From Nocardioidaceae bacterium (GTDB lineage Bacteria; Actinomycetota; Actinomycetes; Propionibacteriales; Nocardioidaceae), in assembly GCA_020438665.1 (NCBI GenBank), contig JAGQUE010000029.1:1-17899 (forward strand): 17,899 nucleotides of DNA, read 5' to 3'. The position numbers and the translations under genes were made by a program. The notes beneath the pieces are model-generated. The model saw nothing but the letters and a program-made list of their open reading frames with translations, was not told the DNA's origin and ran no database searches. Shown here piece after piece: positions 6,019 to 15,200 of this stretch (position 1 is the stretch's first letter; every line of letters begins with the position of its first letter).

Positions 6019-6768
6019 GTGGACAGCACGATGACGAAGGACGACGGCGCCACGGGAAAGCCGCTGGGGACCCGTCGGGCACCCGCGGCGCCAGGCCTCC
6101 TTGATGGCGGGCGTCGGTCCGCCACCAGTTCGCTGAAGGGTGGGCCGAAGAACCGGTCTCTGGGTCTGGTCACGCTGGCGGCTCTGCTGGTGCTGGGGAC
6201 TGGGCTCGCCGGGGCCGCCGCGATCATTCACGCGGGCCAGAAGGAGACGGTGCTCGCGATTGGCGAGCCGATCGCGAAGGGCCACGTGATCGGGCGCGAC
6301 GACCTGGTGACGACCTCGGTCGCGGGGGTCGAGGGTGCGATCCCGGTCGGTGACATTGACAGCGTCGTGGGCAAGACGGCCGCGGTGGACCTGGTGGACG
6401 GTCAGATCCTGACGTCCCAGATGTTCGCCGCCTCGCCTGTGCCGGCGGCCGATCAGGCGACGGTGGGTCTCGCGCTCGACCCGACGCGTGTCCCGGGGGC
6501 TGGTTTGGATCCGGGCGACGTGGTGGACGTGATCGCGGTACCGGCGGCTGACTCTCAGGTCGACCCGGCCACGCTCGACACACCGGAGGTGCTCGCCTCG
6601 GGCGCCGAGGTCTACAGCGTCGAGGGATCGGCCACGGCTGGCGGGCAGGTGCTGGTGACTCTGGTCGTCGATGCCGCCGATGGCAGCCGGATCTCGGCGT
6701 ACTCCACGCAGAACCGGGTCAGCCTCGTGGAGACCGCGCCGGCCGGTGCGGAGAGGGCTGGCGAGTGA
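6019..6768 (+). CDS. SAF-domain protein, CpaB/RcpC-like
   Basis: 249 residues from the GTG at 6019, supported by GGAAGG 8 bases upstream; ATG 6031 is an alternative. A disordered basic N-terminus is followed by one transmembrane helix (about 48-70, LGLVTLAALLVLGTGLAG) and an extracytoplasmic SAF domain (about 78-136: ETVLAIGEPIAKGHVIGRDDL, then VDLVDGQILTSQMF). A further 110-residue domain contains the GDVVDVIAVP strand common in CpaB/RcpC. Known: in Gram-negative Tad systems CpaB links to the secretin; actinobacteria have no outer-membrane secretin here, so it may act in the cell wall. The stop overlaps the next ATG by one base. Confidence 0.88.
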   Translation: MDSTMTKDDGATGKPLGTRRAPAAPGLLDGGRRSATSSLKGGPKNRSLGLVTLAALLVLGTGLAGAAAIIHAGQKETVLAIGEPIAKGHVIGRDDLVTTSVAGVEGAIPVGDIDSVVGKTAAVDLVDGQILTSQMFAASPVPAADQATVGLALDPTRVPGAGLDPGDVVDVIAVPAADSQVDPATLDTPEVLASGAEVYSVEGSATAGGQVLVTLVVDAADGSRISAYSTQNRVSLVETAPAGAERAGE

Positions 6769-7535
6769 TGCTGATCGGGCTGGCTTCGGTCAAGGGGTCG
6801 CCGGGGGTGACCTCGACAGCGCTTGCGCTGGCGGCGGTGTGGCCGCGGCCGGTCGTGCTGCTCGAGGCCGACCCAGCCGGCGGAGATCTGGCCTACCGGT
6901 GCCGGGCCGCGCACGGCGGACCGGTGTATTCGCAGAGGGGCCTGCTGAAGCTTGCCGCTGCGGTTCGTGGCGGCCTGCCGTCCAATGACGTTCTCTCCAA
7001 TGAGGCACAGCTGCTGGCTTGTGGCGTCAACCTCGTGCAGGGCGTCACCACGGCGGCACAGGCGCGAGGCTTCGGCGGGATCTGGCCGACGATCGCGCAG
7101 GCCTGCACTATGGCTGAGGTCGACGTGATTGCCGATCTGGGACGCCTGGATCGCACCAGCCCGGTGATGGCGCTGGCTCAGAGCACCACCTATCTGCTGC
7201 CGGTGGCCTCGGCGACGTTGGAGGCGGCGATGCATCTGACCGAGGGCCTCCAAGACGTCATGGGCGGGCTGGCCCAGTACGGGGCGGTCAATATCGGTCC
7301 GGTACTGGTCGGGCCGGATTCCCAGGCCGCCAGGGACTGCGCTGATCTGGACGACATGCTCCACCGGGCCGGCCTGCCGACGCTGCCGGCGTTGCCGATG
7401 CCGTACGACCCGAAGGCGTTGCTGCGGCTTGAGCAGGGGGAGAAGGCGAGCGGTCGGCTGGGCCGCACGTTGCTGCTGCGTGGCGCGAAGGCGATCGCTG
7501 CGTCGATGGGTGCCGTCGAGGCGGTGTCGGCATGA
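6768..7535 (+). CDS. CpaE/ParA-like protein with a Walker A that lacks the catalytic lysine
   Basis: 255 residues from the ATG at 6768, overlapping the previous stop as TGATG; GTG 6765 is possible but less likely. The fold signature of MinD/ParA proteins is present: strand MLIGLASVKG, P-loop KGSPGVTST (9-17), strand VVLLEADPAGGD (30-40) with the conserved Asp D35, and VDVIADLGRLD near 120 as switch II. The P-loop keeps the first signature lysine (K9) but has V14 where the ATP-binding lysine of GKT should be. Known: CpaE-type proteins place Tad pilus machines in the cell. Inference: this protein may bind nucleotide weakly or serve as a scaffold. It ends in an ATGA overlap with the motor ATPase gene. 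Confidence 0.8.
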   Translation: MLIGLASVKGSPGVTSTALALAAVWPRPVVLLEADPAGGDLAYRCRAAHGGPVYSQRGLLKLAAAVRGGLPSNDVLSNEAQLLACGVNLVQGVTTAAQARGFGGIWPTIAQACTMAEVDVIADLGRLDRTSPVMALAQSTTYLLPVASATLEAAMHLTEGLQDVMGGLAQYGAVNIGPVLVGPDSQAARDCADLDDMLHRAGLPTLPALPMPYDPKALLRLEQGEKASGRLGRTLLLRGAKAIAASMGAVEAVSA

Positions 7536-8839
7536 GGGTCGATCCGGATCTGCTGCGCAGTGTCCACCGCGAGGTCGGCGACCGGCTCCATCGGGAGCAA
7601 CAGCGGCGCCTCGCGTCGGGTCAGGCCGAGCTTGCTGGGGCGGGGGAGCAGCAGTTCGCACGCAAGCTGGTCAGCGATGTGATCCGCGAGCACGCCGAGC
7701 GGGTCTTGGCTCTCGGACAGTCACCGCTGGACCCCGAGGTCGAGCAGGAGCTCGCCGATGGTGTGCACGCCCGGATGTTCGGGGCTGGTCGTCTCCAGAG
7801 CCTGCTCAACGACGACTCGATCGAGGAGATCTCGATCAACGGCTTCGACAGCGTGTGGGTGTCCCGAGCTGACGCCCCTCCCGACCGGCCGCACGAGCGG
7901 GTCGATCCAGTCGCGACCAGTAACGAGGAGTTGATCGAGCTGGTGCAGGGGCTGGCGGCGTATGCCGGTCTGAACTCCCGGCCTTGGGATGAGGCCAACG
8001 CCGAGCTCGATCTCACCCTGCCTGATGGCTCCCGTCTCTCGGCGCTGATGAGCGTCAGCACGGTGCCGGCCGTGTCGATCCGCCGTCACCGGTGGGACAA
8101 GGCTGTCCTCGCCGACCTGGTGGGCAACGACACCATGACCGACGAGGCCGCTGACTTCCTGCGCGCGATCATCCACGCACGTTGCAACGTGATCATCGCG
8201 GGCGGCACGAAGGCCGGTAAGACGACGCTGCTGCGGGCGATGGCGGCCGAGATCGGGCCTGAGGAACGCATCATCACGATCGAGAACACTCTTGAGCTGG
8301 GGTTGCACAAGTTCACCGACCGGCACCCGAACGCCGTTGCGATGGAGGCCCGGTCCGCGAACTCGGAGGGTCAGGGCGAGATCAAGATGGATCGGCTGGT
8401 TCGCCGCACCCTGCGTATGGCGCCCGATCGCGTCATCGTCGGTGAGGTCCTGGGGCCCGAGGTGGTCCAGATGCTGCTCGCGATGGGTCAAGGCAACGAC
8501 GGGTCCCTGTCAACGATCCACGCGCGGAACTCACGGGAAGTGTTCGAGCGCATCGCTACCTACGGGCTGATGTCTGAGCAGCAGCTGCCTCACGAGGCCT
8601 CTTTCCGGCTGATCGCTGGCGGCCTGGACTACGTGGTGTTCATCAGCCGTCACCCCAAGACCGGAAAGCGGCGCCTGGACTCCGTCCTCGAGGTCAACGG
8701 CTACGACGACGGTGTGCTGGCTTCGGAGATCTTCGCCGCCGGACCGCATGGGTCGGCCACCTACACGGGGACGACACCGTCGCGGATCGACTACTTGACC
8801 GCTGCTGGCTGGGTTCAGCCTGGAACGGGCGGGTGGTGA
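7532..8839 (+). CDS. cpaF: CpaF/TadA-family secretion motor ATPase
   Basis: 435 residues. This is the cytoplasmic hexameric ATPase that powers Tad pilus assembly. The N-terminal helical region (1-110) and the SIEEISINGF segment (about 96-105) match the family. The ATPase core shows Walker A GGTKAGKTT (224-232), the acidic segment ITIENTLEL after it, Walker B DRVIVGEVLG (299-308) and the His-box STIHARNSREVF with H330. All catalytic residues look intact and the length is normal for CpaF. The start ATG overlaps the previous stop (ATGA), so translation is coupled. The closest alternatives are VirB11-type conjugation ATPases, but the TadB/TadC neighbours fix the assignment. Confidence 0.95.
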   Translation: MRVDPDLLRSVHREVGDRLHREQQRRLASGQAELAGAGEQQFARKLVSDVIREHAERVLALGQSPLDPEVEQELADGVHARMFGAGRLQSLLNDDSIEEISINGFDSVWVSRADAPPDRPHERVDPVATSNEELIELVQGLAAYAGLNSRPWDEANAELDLTLPDGSRLSALMSVSTVPAVSIRRHRWDKAVLADLVGNDTMTDEAADFLRAIIHARCNVIIAGGTKAGKTTLLRAMAAEIGPEERIITIENTLELGLHKFTDRHPNAVAMEARSANSEGQGEIKMDRLVRRTLRMAPDRVIVGEVLGPEVVQMLLAMGQGNDGSLSTIHARNSREVFERIATYGLMSEQQLPHEASFRLIAGGLDYVVFISRHPKTGKRRLDSVLEVNGYDDGVLASEIFAAGPHGSATYTGTTPSRIDYLTAAGWVQPGTGGW

Positions 8840-8844
8840 CGGGC

Positions 8845-9735
8845 ATGTCCGTGACGGCGTTCACCGGGCTCCTGCTCGGACTGGCTTTGGGGGGCAGTGT
8901 TCTGCTCCTGGTGGCTGCGCTGATGGGCTGGAAGCCGCCGGCGCGCAAGAGGGTCAACAAGGGCCGAGGGAGCGCGTTGTGGGGAAGCAAGGCGCGCCAG
9001 CGTGCCCTCGTGGCCGCGGGTGTTGCCGTGGTCGTCGCCCTGATCACCCGGTGGCCGGTCGCCGCGGGTTCCGCCGCGGCCCTGATCTACCTGTGGCCCA
9101 CGATGTTCGGCGGTGGCAAGGTCGCGGCAGGCCAGGTCGAGCGGGTTGAGGCTCTGGCGACGTGGACCGAGTCGCTGCGGGACTCGATCGCCGGTTCCGT
9201 TGGCCTGGAGGACGCGATCCGGCACAGCCTGACCGCGGCGCCTCCGGTGCTGCGGCCGGCGCTGCAGCGGCTCGATGGCCGGGTGCGGGTGCAGATCCCG
9301 CTCACGCAGGCGCTGGCCGCGTTCGCTGAGGAGTTCGAGGACTCCTCGGCTGATCTGGTGGTCGCAGCTTTGATCCTCAACTCCAAGCTCCGCGGCCCCG
9401 GGCTGGTCGCGACCCTGAGCGCGTTGGCCACCGCGACCCGCGAGGAGGTCGACATGCGTCGACGGATCGAGGAGGGCCGCAAGAGCCTGCGGCGGACAGC
9501 GCTGATCATCGTCGGTGCCACCGCCACCTTCGCCGGCGCCATGGCCGTGTTCTCCCGCGACTACGTCGCTCCCTACTCCTCCCCGCTGGGACAGGCGATG
9601 CTCGCGGTGGTGCTGTCGGTGTTCGCGGGCGGACTGATGTGGATCCGCTCGGCGGCGAACCTTCGCCCACCGGAGCGGTTCCTGGTCGGCGTGGACCAGG
9701 TCGACTCCGTCTTCGCTGGAGGTGTCACGCGATGA
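8845..9735 (+). CDS. tadB: TadB-like inner-membrane platform protein (type II secretion F domain)
   Basis: 296 residues from the ATG at 8845 with GGTGG 8 bases upstream; GTG codons at 8833 and 8836 (the latter overlapping the cpaF stop as GTGA) are alternatives. Two hydrophobic helices lie at the N-terminus (FTGLLLGLALGGSVLLLVAAL, then a pair around VAAGVAVVVALITRW and SAAALIYLWP). A cytoplasmic T2SF helical domain follows, with WTESLRDSIAGSVGLEDAI and GPGLVATLSALA, then a C-terminal membrane pair (TALIIVGATATFAGAMAVF and LAVVLSVFAGGLMWI). Known: TadB and TadC form the platform on which CpaF acts. The gene ends in an ATGA overlap with tadC. Confidence 0.9.
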   Translation: MSVTAFTGLLLGLALGGSVLLLVAALMGWKPPARKRVNKGRGSALWGSKARQRALVAAGVAVVVALITRWPVAAGSAAALIYLWPTMFGGGKVAAGQVERVEALATWTESLRDSIAGSVGLEDAIRHSLTAAPPVLRPALQRLDGRVRVQIPLTQALAAFAEEFEDSSADLVVAALILNSKLRGPGLVATLSALATATREEVDMRRRIEEGRKSLRRTALIIVGATATFAGAMAVFSRDYVAPYSSPLGQAMLAVVLSVFAGGLMWIRSAANLRPPERFLVGVDQVDSVFAGGVTR

Positions 9736-10628
9736 CGCTCGGACTGGTGCTTGGGTGTGCCTTCGGCGCGTCACTGTGCCTGTTGTTGTTCGCCCTGGTC
9801 CCGCCCCGACCGGCACTCTCGACCGTGGTCGGCCGCTGGGAGCGGCAGCGTGCCCGGCAGACGCTGGCCGCTGGAATGTCGACCGACACGAGCTGGCAGG
9901 GCCGGCTTGGTCGGTGGATGGTCGCCCGGCTCGCGCAGCACGGAGTTACGTTCGGCAAGCTGCGGGCCGACCTCGAGCTGACCGACAGCACCCTGGAGGC
10001 GCACCTGGTCCGCAAGGTCACCTACGGGCTGTTCGGCCTGCTGCTGCCCACGCTGGTGACTGTCACCGTGATGTCGGTCGGGGTGAACCCGCCGCTGACG
10101 GTTCCGGCGTTTGGCGGGCTGTTGCTGGGCGCACTCTTCTTCTGGGTCCCCGACCTCTCGGTCGTCCAGGCCGCTGAACAGCGCCGACACGAGCTGCGCC
10201 GCGCCCTGTCCTGCTACCTCGACCTCGTCGCGATGTCCCTGGCCGGAGGTCGCGGGATTCCCGAGGCCCTACCCACCGCCGCGCGGATCGGGACCGGATG
10301 GGCCTTCGAGCTGCTGCGCTCGTCACTCGACCACGCTCGCCGCGTGGGGGAGACCCCGTGGGCGGCGCTGGCCGACTTGGGCAAGCGGACCGGGATGCAG
10401 GAGCTCCAGGACCTCGGTGGAGCGCTCATGCTGGTCGCCGACGACGGCGCCAAGGTGCGCCGGTCGCTGTCCTCGCGGGCCACGAGCCAGCGACGCCGCC
10501 AGCTCGCCGAGGCCGAGGGCGCGGCCGCGAAGGCCGACCAGTCCATGGAGATGGCCCAGGTCGTGCTGTTCATCGGGTTCGTCCTCTTCCTCGGGTTCCC
10601 CGCGGTCGTCGCCGTGATGGGGCTCTGA
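9732..10628 (+). CDS. tadC: TadC-like inner-membrane platform protein (type II secretion F domain)
   Basis: 298 residues from the ATG at 9732, chosen for GGAGG at 9718-9722 and the ATGA overlap with tadB. An N-terminal helix (LGLVLGCAFGASLCLLLFAL), a central hairpin (VTYGLFGLLLPTLVTVTV and FGGLLLGALFFWVPDL), the T2SF cytoplasmic domain (LSCYLDLVAMSLAGGRGIPEA, typical of TadC) and a last helix (VVLFIGFVLFLGFPAVVAVM) are all visible. It should pair with TadB. The 115 bases before the next gene hold only a 31-codon frame without a ribosome binding site. Confidence 0.9.
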   Translation: MTLGLVLGCAFGASLCLLLFALVPPRPALSTVVGRWERQRARQTLAAGMSTDTSWQGRLGRWMVARLAQHGVTFGKLRADLELTDSTLEAHLVRKVTYGLFGLLLPTLVTVTVMSVGVNPPLTVPAFGGLLLGALFFWVPDLSVVQAAEQRRHELRRALSCYLDLVAMSLAGGRGIPEALPTAARIGTGWAFELLRSSLDHARRVGETPWAALADLGKRTGMQELQDLGGALMLVADDGAKVRRSLSSRATSQRRRQLAEAEGAAAKADQSMEMAQVVLFIGFVLFLGFPAVVAVMGL

Positions 10629-10743
10629 GCCATGGGCGCCACGTTCATCCACCCCCACGCCCGCAGCGGCATCAGCCACCTGCGAGCCCACCACCAGTGC
10701 CTCCCGCCGCTTGGGCGTCGGGATTGAAAGAAGGGACCAAGCG

Positions 10744-10950
10744 ATGCCGTTCAACTCTCCTGAGGTGCAGTTCCTGCGCCACTACATGGGCCTTCTGATC
10801 TCCGATCTGAAGGCCCGCAAGCGCGACGAGCGTGGCGAGATCGCGCAGACCGTCATCATCATCGCGGTCCTGGCTGCGGCCGCGATCGCGATCACCGCGA
10901 TCATCGTCAAGAAGTTCACCGACAAGGCGAACTCCATCCCGACTCAGTGA
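10744..10950 (+). CDS. Small pilin-like single-helix protein, candidate Flp-type major subunit
   Basis: 68 residues from the ATG at 10744, preceded by GAAGGGA; an upstream GTG frame lacks support. A basic cytoplasmic head of about 30 residues ends in RDERGE, followed by one hydrophobic helix (about 34-55, AQTVIIIAVLAAAAIAITAI) and a short tail KKFTDKANSIPTQ. Size, the single helix and the position right after tadBC are those of Flp pilins. The canonical Flp processing site (G, then Glu and Tyr at +5/+6) is not present: after G31 comes Glu at +1 and Thr at +5. Cleavage after G31 is inferred from the same box in three neighbouring proteins. It overlaps the next gene by one base. Confidence 0.75.
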   Translation: MPFNSPEVQFLRHYMGLLISDLKARKRDERGEIAQTVIIIAVLAAAAIAITAIIVKKFTDKANSIPTQ

Positions 10951-11351
10951 TGAAGCCGCGCCGGGACCGCGACGAGCGAGGGGCAGCGTCCCTCGCCCAA
11001 GTCGTCATCACCGCACCCGCACTGCTGTTCTTGCTCATGCTCATCGTGCAGTTCGGGCTGATGTTCCACGCCCGCAACATCGCCGAGCAGGCCGCCCAGG
11101 AAGGTGCCGCAGCTGCGCGTACCTTCGACGGGACCGAAGGCCAGGGGCACGCCAAGGCGACACAGCTGCTTGCGTCGATCGGTACCGGCACCCTCAAGGA
11201 CCGCAACGTGACCGTGTCACGGACAGCTGACACCGCGACGGTGACAGTCACCGGCACCGTCATCTCGGTGGTTCCCGGCTTCACCCTGCACGTCTCCGAG
11301 AGCGCCTCGGGTCCGGTCGAGAAATACGTGCCTCCCGTGGACAACCCATGA
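10950..11351 (+). CDS. tadE: TadE-like pseudopilin
   Basis: 133 residues. A basic head with RDRDERG (5-11) precedes a hydrophobic helix (about 14-36, SLAQVVITAPALLFLLMLIV) and FHARNIAEQAAQEGAAAAR, the typical TadE stretch after the helix. A beta-rich extracytoplasmic part follows (RNVTVSRTADTATVTVTG). After the probable processing glycine G11 there is no Glu at +5, unlike the next protein. The ATG overlaps the pilin stop (TGATG); GTG 10947 is a less likely start. Known: TadE/TadF/TadG are minor pseudopilins needed for pilus formation. Confidence 0.85.
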   Translation: MKPRRDRDERGAASLAQVVITAPALLFLLMLIVQFGLMFHARNIAEQAAQEGAAAARTFDGTEGQGHAKATQLLASIGTGTLKDRNVTVSRTADTATVTVTGTVISVVPGFTLHVSESASGPVEKYVPPVDNP

Positions 11352-11773
11352 TCCGGCGACTGAGGGGACACCGCGACGAGCACGGCACGGCCGCGCTCGA
11401 GCTGACCCTTCTGGCGCCCCTGCTCTTGGTGATCTTGCTGTTCGTCGTCGGTCTGGGCCGCATGGCGCACGCCCGCCAGCAGATCGAGTCCGTGGCCGCG
11501 GACTCGGCCCGCGCCGCATCCCTGGAGCGCAACACCAGCCTGTCCGCCCAGGCTGCCAAGACCGCGGCCACCGCCTCCCTGGGCGATGCCGGCGTCAGCT
11601 GCACCAATCTCGACGTCGACGTCGACCTGTCGAGCTACCAGCCTGGCGGCCGCGTCACCGTGACCGTTTCCTGCACGACCAAGCTCAGCGACGTCGCCAT
11701 GGCCGGGTTCCCCGGCAGCCGGACCTTCACCGCAACCTCGAGCGTCCCCATCGAGACCTACCGCGGCAGCTGA
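11348..11773 (+). CDS. tadE: TadE-like pseudopilin with intact processing motif
   Basis: 141 residues, starting with an ATGA overlap. HRDEHG (8-13) is followed by TAALELTLLAPLLLVI, so Glu stands at +5 after G13, the classic type IV prepilin requirement. The helix spans about 16-37, then GRMAHARQQIESVAADSARAAS, the usual TadE continuation. The C-terminal part carries two cysteines (SCTNL and VSCTT) that could form a disulfide outside the cell. Of the four pilin-like proteins here it alone keeps Glu +5. Confidence 0.88.
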   Translation: MIRRLRGHRDEHGTAALELTLLAPLLLVILLFVVGLGRMAHARQQIESVAADSARAASLERNTSLSAQAAKTAATASLGDAGVSCTNLDVDVDLSSYQPGGRVTVTVSCTTKLSDVAMAGFPGSRTFTATSSVPIETYRGS

Positions 11774-11788
11774 GAAAGAAGCCCATCG

Positions 11789-12220
11789 ATGACCTCCACG
11801 ACCCGTCGACCACGACCGTCACGCCGCCGCGACGAGCGCGGCGCGTCCACGGTCTTCGTTGTCCTGTTCACCGTGGCGCTGCTCGCGGTGGCAGGCCTGG
11901 TGATCGATGGCGGCTACGCGCTCGGCGCCAAGCGAGCGGCGATGAACGACGCGGAGCAGGCCGCCCGCGTCGGCGCCGACGCGCTCAACGAGGGTGCCCT
12001 GCGCGACGGGCAGACGATGGTCGATCCGGGCCGTGCGGTGACCGCAGCGCAGGCCTACCTGAACTCGGTAGGCGCCGACGGCACGGTCTCGGTCAGCGGG
12101 GGAGAGGTCACGGTCACCGTCACCGGGCAACAGGACACCAAGCTGCTGTCCGCGGTCGGGGTCAACCAGATCCCGGTCAAGGCGACGGCCACCGCCCTTT
12201 CGATCGACCAGGACGACTAA
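11789..12220 (+). CDS. TadG/TadE-like pilus assembly protein (short)
   Basis: 143 residues from the ATG at 11789, preceded by GAAAGAAG. RRRDERG (12-18) precedes the helix ASTVFVVLFTVALLAVAGL, followed by DGGYALGAKRAAMNDAEQAA, the hallmark of TadG N-termini (Rv3660c/TadG-like Flp assembly proteins). The protein is much shorter than Gram-negative TadG because the von Willebrand factor A domain is missing; only a beta-rich stub (GTVSVSGGEVTVTVTG) follows. Its stop is 79 bases before the LysM gene, the first wide gap since the pilin. Confidence 0.85.
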   Translation: MTSTTRRPRPSRRRDERGASTVFVVLFTVALLAVAGLVIDGGYALGAKRAAMNDAEQAARVGADALNEGALRDGQTMVDPGRAVTAAQAYLNSVGADGTVSVSGGEVTVTVTGQQDTKLLSAVGVNQIPVKATATALSIDQDD

Positions 12221-12235
12221 GGAACTCGGGCTTGG

Positions 12236-12273
12236 CCTGTCACAGACGCCTACGGCGCCCACCGCGTGACAGG
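12236..12273. promoter_or_regulatory. Nested inverted repeat upstream of the LysM-BTAD gene
   Basis: CCTGTCAC (12236-12243) and GTGACAGG (12266-12273) are perfect 8-bp arms; the 22-base interval contains a smaller CGCC-TAC-GGCG hairpin. It lies between the tadG-like stop and the AGGAGAGGA ribosome binding site of the next gene. It could be an internal attenuator, an RNA processing site or an operator. No T-tract follows. Confidence 0.45.
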
Positions 12274-12299
12274 ACTGTTCGGTAGGAGAGGACGAAACG

Positions 12300-15200
12300 A
12301 TGCGACTGATCAAGGCTGTTGTGGCGGCGGTGATGCTGGCTGCGCTGGTCATCGGACCGCCGTGGGCGCTGGTCCGGTTCATCGGCAACCCGTGGCCGGC
12401 CGAAGGTGTCTCGCTGTCGGCGCCGATCACCGATGGCGCGATCATCGGTCTTCTCGCCGTCATCGTGTGGATCCTGTGGGCCCAGCTGATGGTGTGCTTC
12501 GTGGTCGAGGCGCTCGCTGCGCTCACCGATGACCGGATCCAGTTGCGGGCGCCGTTCACGCTCGGCATCCAGCAGCACCTCGCCCGTCGACTGATCACCG
12601 CGATTGTCGTGGCCACCGTCGCCACCCCGGTCGCGGCGGGTGCGGCGATGGGAGCGGCCGGGCACGGCACCGCTCCGGCCCCCTCGCCGTCCACCACGCC
12701 CACGGCGTCGCTCACCGACGTCGCGCCCACCCCGGTGGGCGCTGAACGGGACCCGGCGCCCACAGCGACGACCTCGGTGACCGTGATGCGGCTGGACTCG
12801 TTGTGGTCGATTGCCGAGCGGCACCTCGGGGACGGGGACCGGTGGCCAGAGATCGCCGCCCTCAACGAGGGCCGCACGATGAGCGACGGCACCGTCTTCG
12901 CCTCCGCCGACACGATCCGCCCCGGCTGGGATCTGTTGATCCCCGCCGCCGGCGACGACGTCGCACCCGACCAGGCGCCGGTCGTGGTGCAGTCGGGGGA
13001 CAGCCTCTCCAGCATCGCCCAGCAGCGCCTGGGGGATGGTGACCGGTGGCCCGAGGTCTACGACCTGAACAGCGAGACGGTCGGCTCTGACCCCGACCTG
13101 ATCCTTCCCGGGCAGGTCCTGGTGATGCCCGGGGCCACGCACACGCCGCCGTCGGATCGCCAGAGCGACCACTACGTCGGGGACCGGGGTCACGGCGGCC
13201 GCGGCGACCAGACTGGCAACACCCCAGGTGAGACCCGGGATGGCTCCCAGGGCGAGGTCCCGGGCACCGGCACGGGCGAGAGCGGTCAGGAGAGTGGGGA
13301 GGGCCAGACGCAGGCTCCCGCCGACCCGACGCCGACCGCGCCGATCATCCCGATCCGGCCCGGCGCTGGGGAAGAGGCCGGCACCAACGGTGAGCAGACA
13401 GCCCCGGTGGTGACCACGCAGGCCGAGGAGGGCGGGATCTCCGCTCTCAGCGCCCTGCTGGCCACGGCCGGGACGTTCGCGGTGGGGTTGATGGGCCTGG
13501 TCGTCTACAACCGGCGTCGGCTGATTCGACAGCGCCCCTTGGGCAAGACGATCGCGCAGGTTCCTGTCGAGGTCGCTGAGGTCGAGCAGGAGATCCTCGA
13601 GCATGGCGGCGAGGCCCAGAAGGACGTCGTGTTCTTGGACCGGGCACTGCGCTACGTCGCCGCCGCTTGCAAGGTCGCTGGCAGTCCGCTTCCGCAGGTG
13701 GGCGCGGCCGTGCTGGGCGAGGAGGACCTGACCCTGCTGTTCACCGAGCCAGCGGGCGCTGCGGCACCTGAGGGGTGGGATGCCTCGGACGACGCCCGTG
13801 CCTGGATGCTGCCGCGAGACACCTACCTCGAGGACGAGCTCGACGAGCAGCCGGCGCCGTACCCGGCGCTGGTCACCATCGGTCAGAGCGAGAGCGGCCA
13901 CACCTGGTACCTGGACCTGGAGACGCTGGGAACGTGCGGTATCGCCGGCGCGGCCGAGCGGGTCGAGGGCTTGGCCCGGTTCTGGGTCGCCGAGCTGGCT
14001 GTCAACGAATGGGCCAAGGGGTGCGAGGTGCTTCTGGCCGAGCCGTTCGGCAGCGAGATGGTGAGCCTCAACCCGGAGCGGGTGCGCCAGGTCGACCGGG
14101 ACGCGGCGCTGGCACGGGTGGCATCGGTCGCCGGTGAGATCGACGAGGTCGAGCAGAACCTCGACGCCGACCTGCTCACCCGTCGTCGTGACGGGTTGGT
14201 GCTGGACTCGACCAACCCGGTGGTGGTGGTCGTGGATGCCCACCCGGGTGAGGAGCTCGCTGAGGGGCTGGCGGGACGGTCGCGGTCTCGGGTGGTGGTC
14301 GTGCACGGCGCCGACACGGCGCCGGCCGTCGAGCTGCGAGGCGACGGGACCGCCTACCTGCCGATGTGGGGGATCAGCGTCGAGGCGTTCTCGATGACCC
14401 GGCAGCAGGCCGAGCTGGCCGGTGAGGTGTCCGGCACGATCCGCGGTCTGGGCTATCAGCCGGTTCCGAACACCGCCACCGACGACGGGCCTTTGGGCAA
14501 GTACGCCCGCGCCGATGGGTCGCTGCGTGAGGAGTACACCGAGCCCCGGCACACCGAGGGCGGCGACCCCTCCTCGATGCTGCCCGAGGCCGATGAGGTC
14601 TACCTCACCGCGGGGGCGACCACGCCCGCGGATCTCGCGGAGCTGGGTCGCAGCGTCCCGGAGTCGACCCGCGCCGAGGTTGCCGCCCTGGACCCGACCC
14701 TGGATGCCGACCTCGCGGACTGGTTCGACGAGTCGTGCCCGAGGCCGAAGGTGCACCTGCTCGGCCCGGTCGACGTGCGGGCGCTGAACGGCGGCGACCC
14801 GACGGCGATCAAGAACCTCAACATGACGGTCTCGCTGGTCGCCTACCTGGCCTGCCAGGAGCGCGGAGTGACCGCCGAGCGGGTTGCCTCCGACTTCGGT
14901 TGGAAGACGAAGCAGACCGCAGAGAACCGGGCCAGCGATGCGCGCAATCTGCTCGGCAAGCGCGAGGACGGTAGCGACTGGCTCCCGGAGGCCGGGGCCA
15001 GTGAGTCGGCTCGGCGTGGGGGAACACCCACCTACGAGTTGCCCTATCAGGTCACGGGCGGGGTGCTGAGCTCGGCTGAGTTGTTCGTGCGGCTGCGCAA
15101 CCGGGCCGAGCGGCGTGGCGAGCTGGGCGGCTGTGAGGAGGACCTGGTGAAGGCGTTGTCGCTCGTCACCGCGACGCCGTTCGAGGGGGGTACCGATCGC

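Noticed and set aside
10632..10727. 31-codon frame between tadC and the pilin-like gene
   Set aside because: No ribosome binding site and His/Arg/Pro-rich composition; more likely untranslated spacer.
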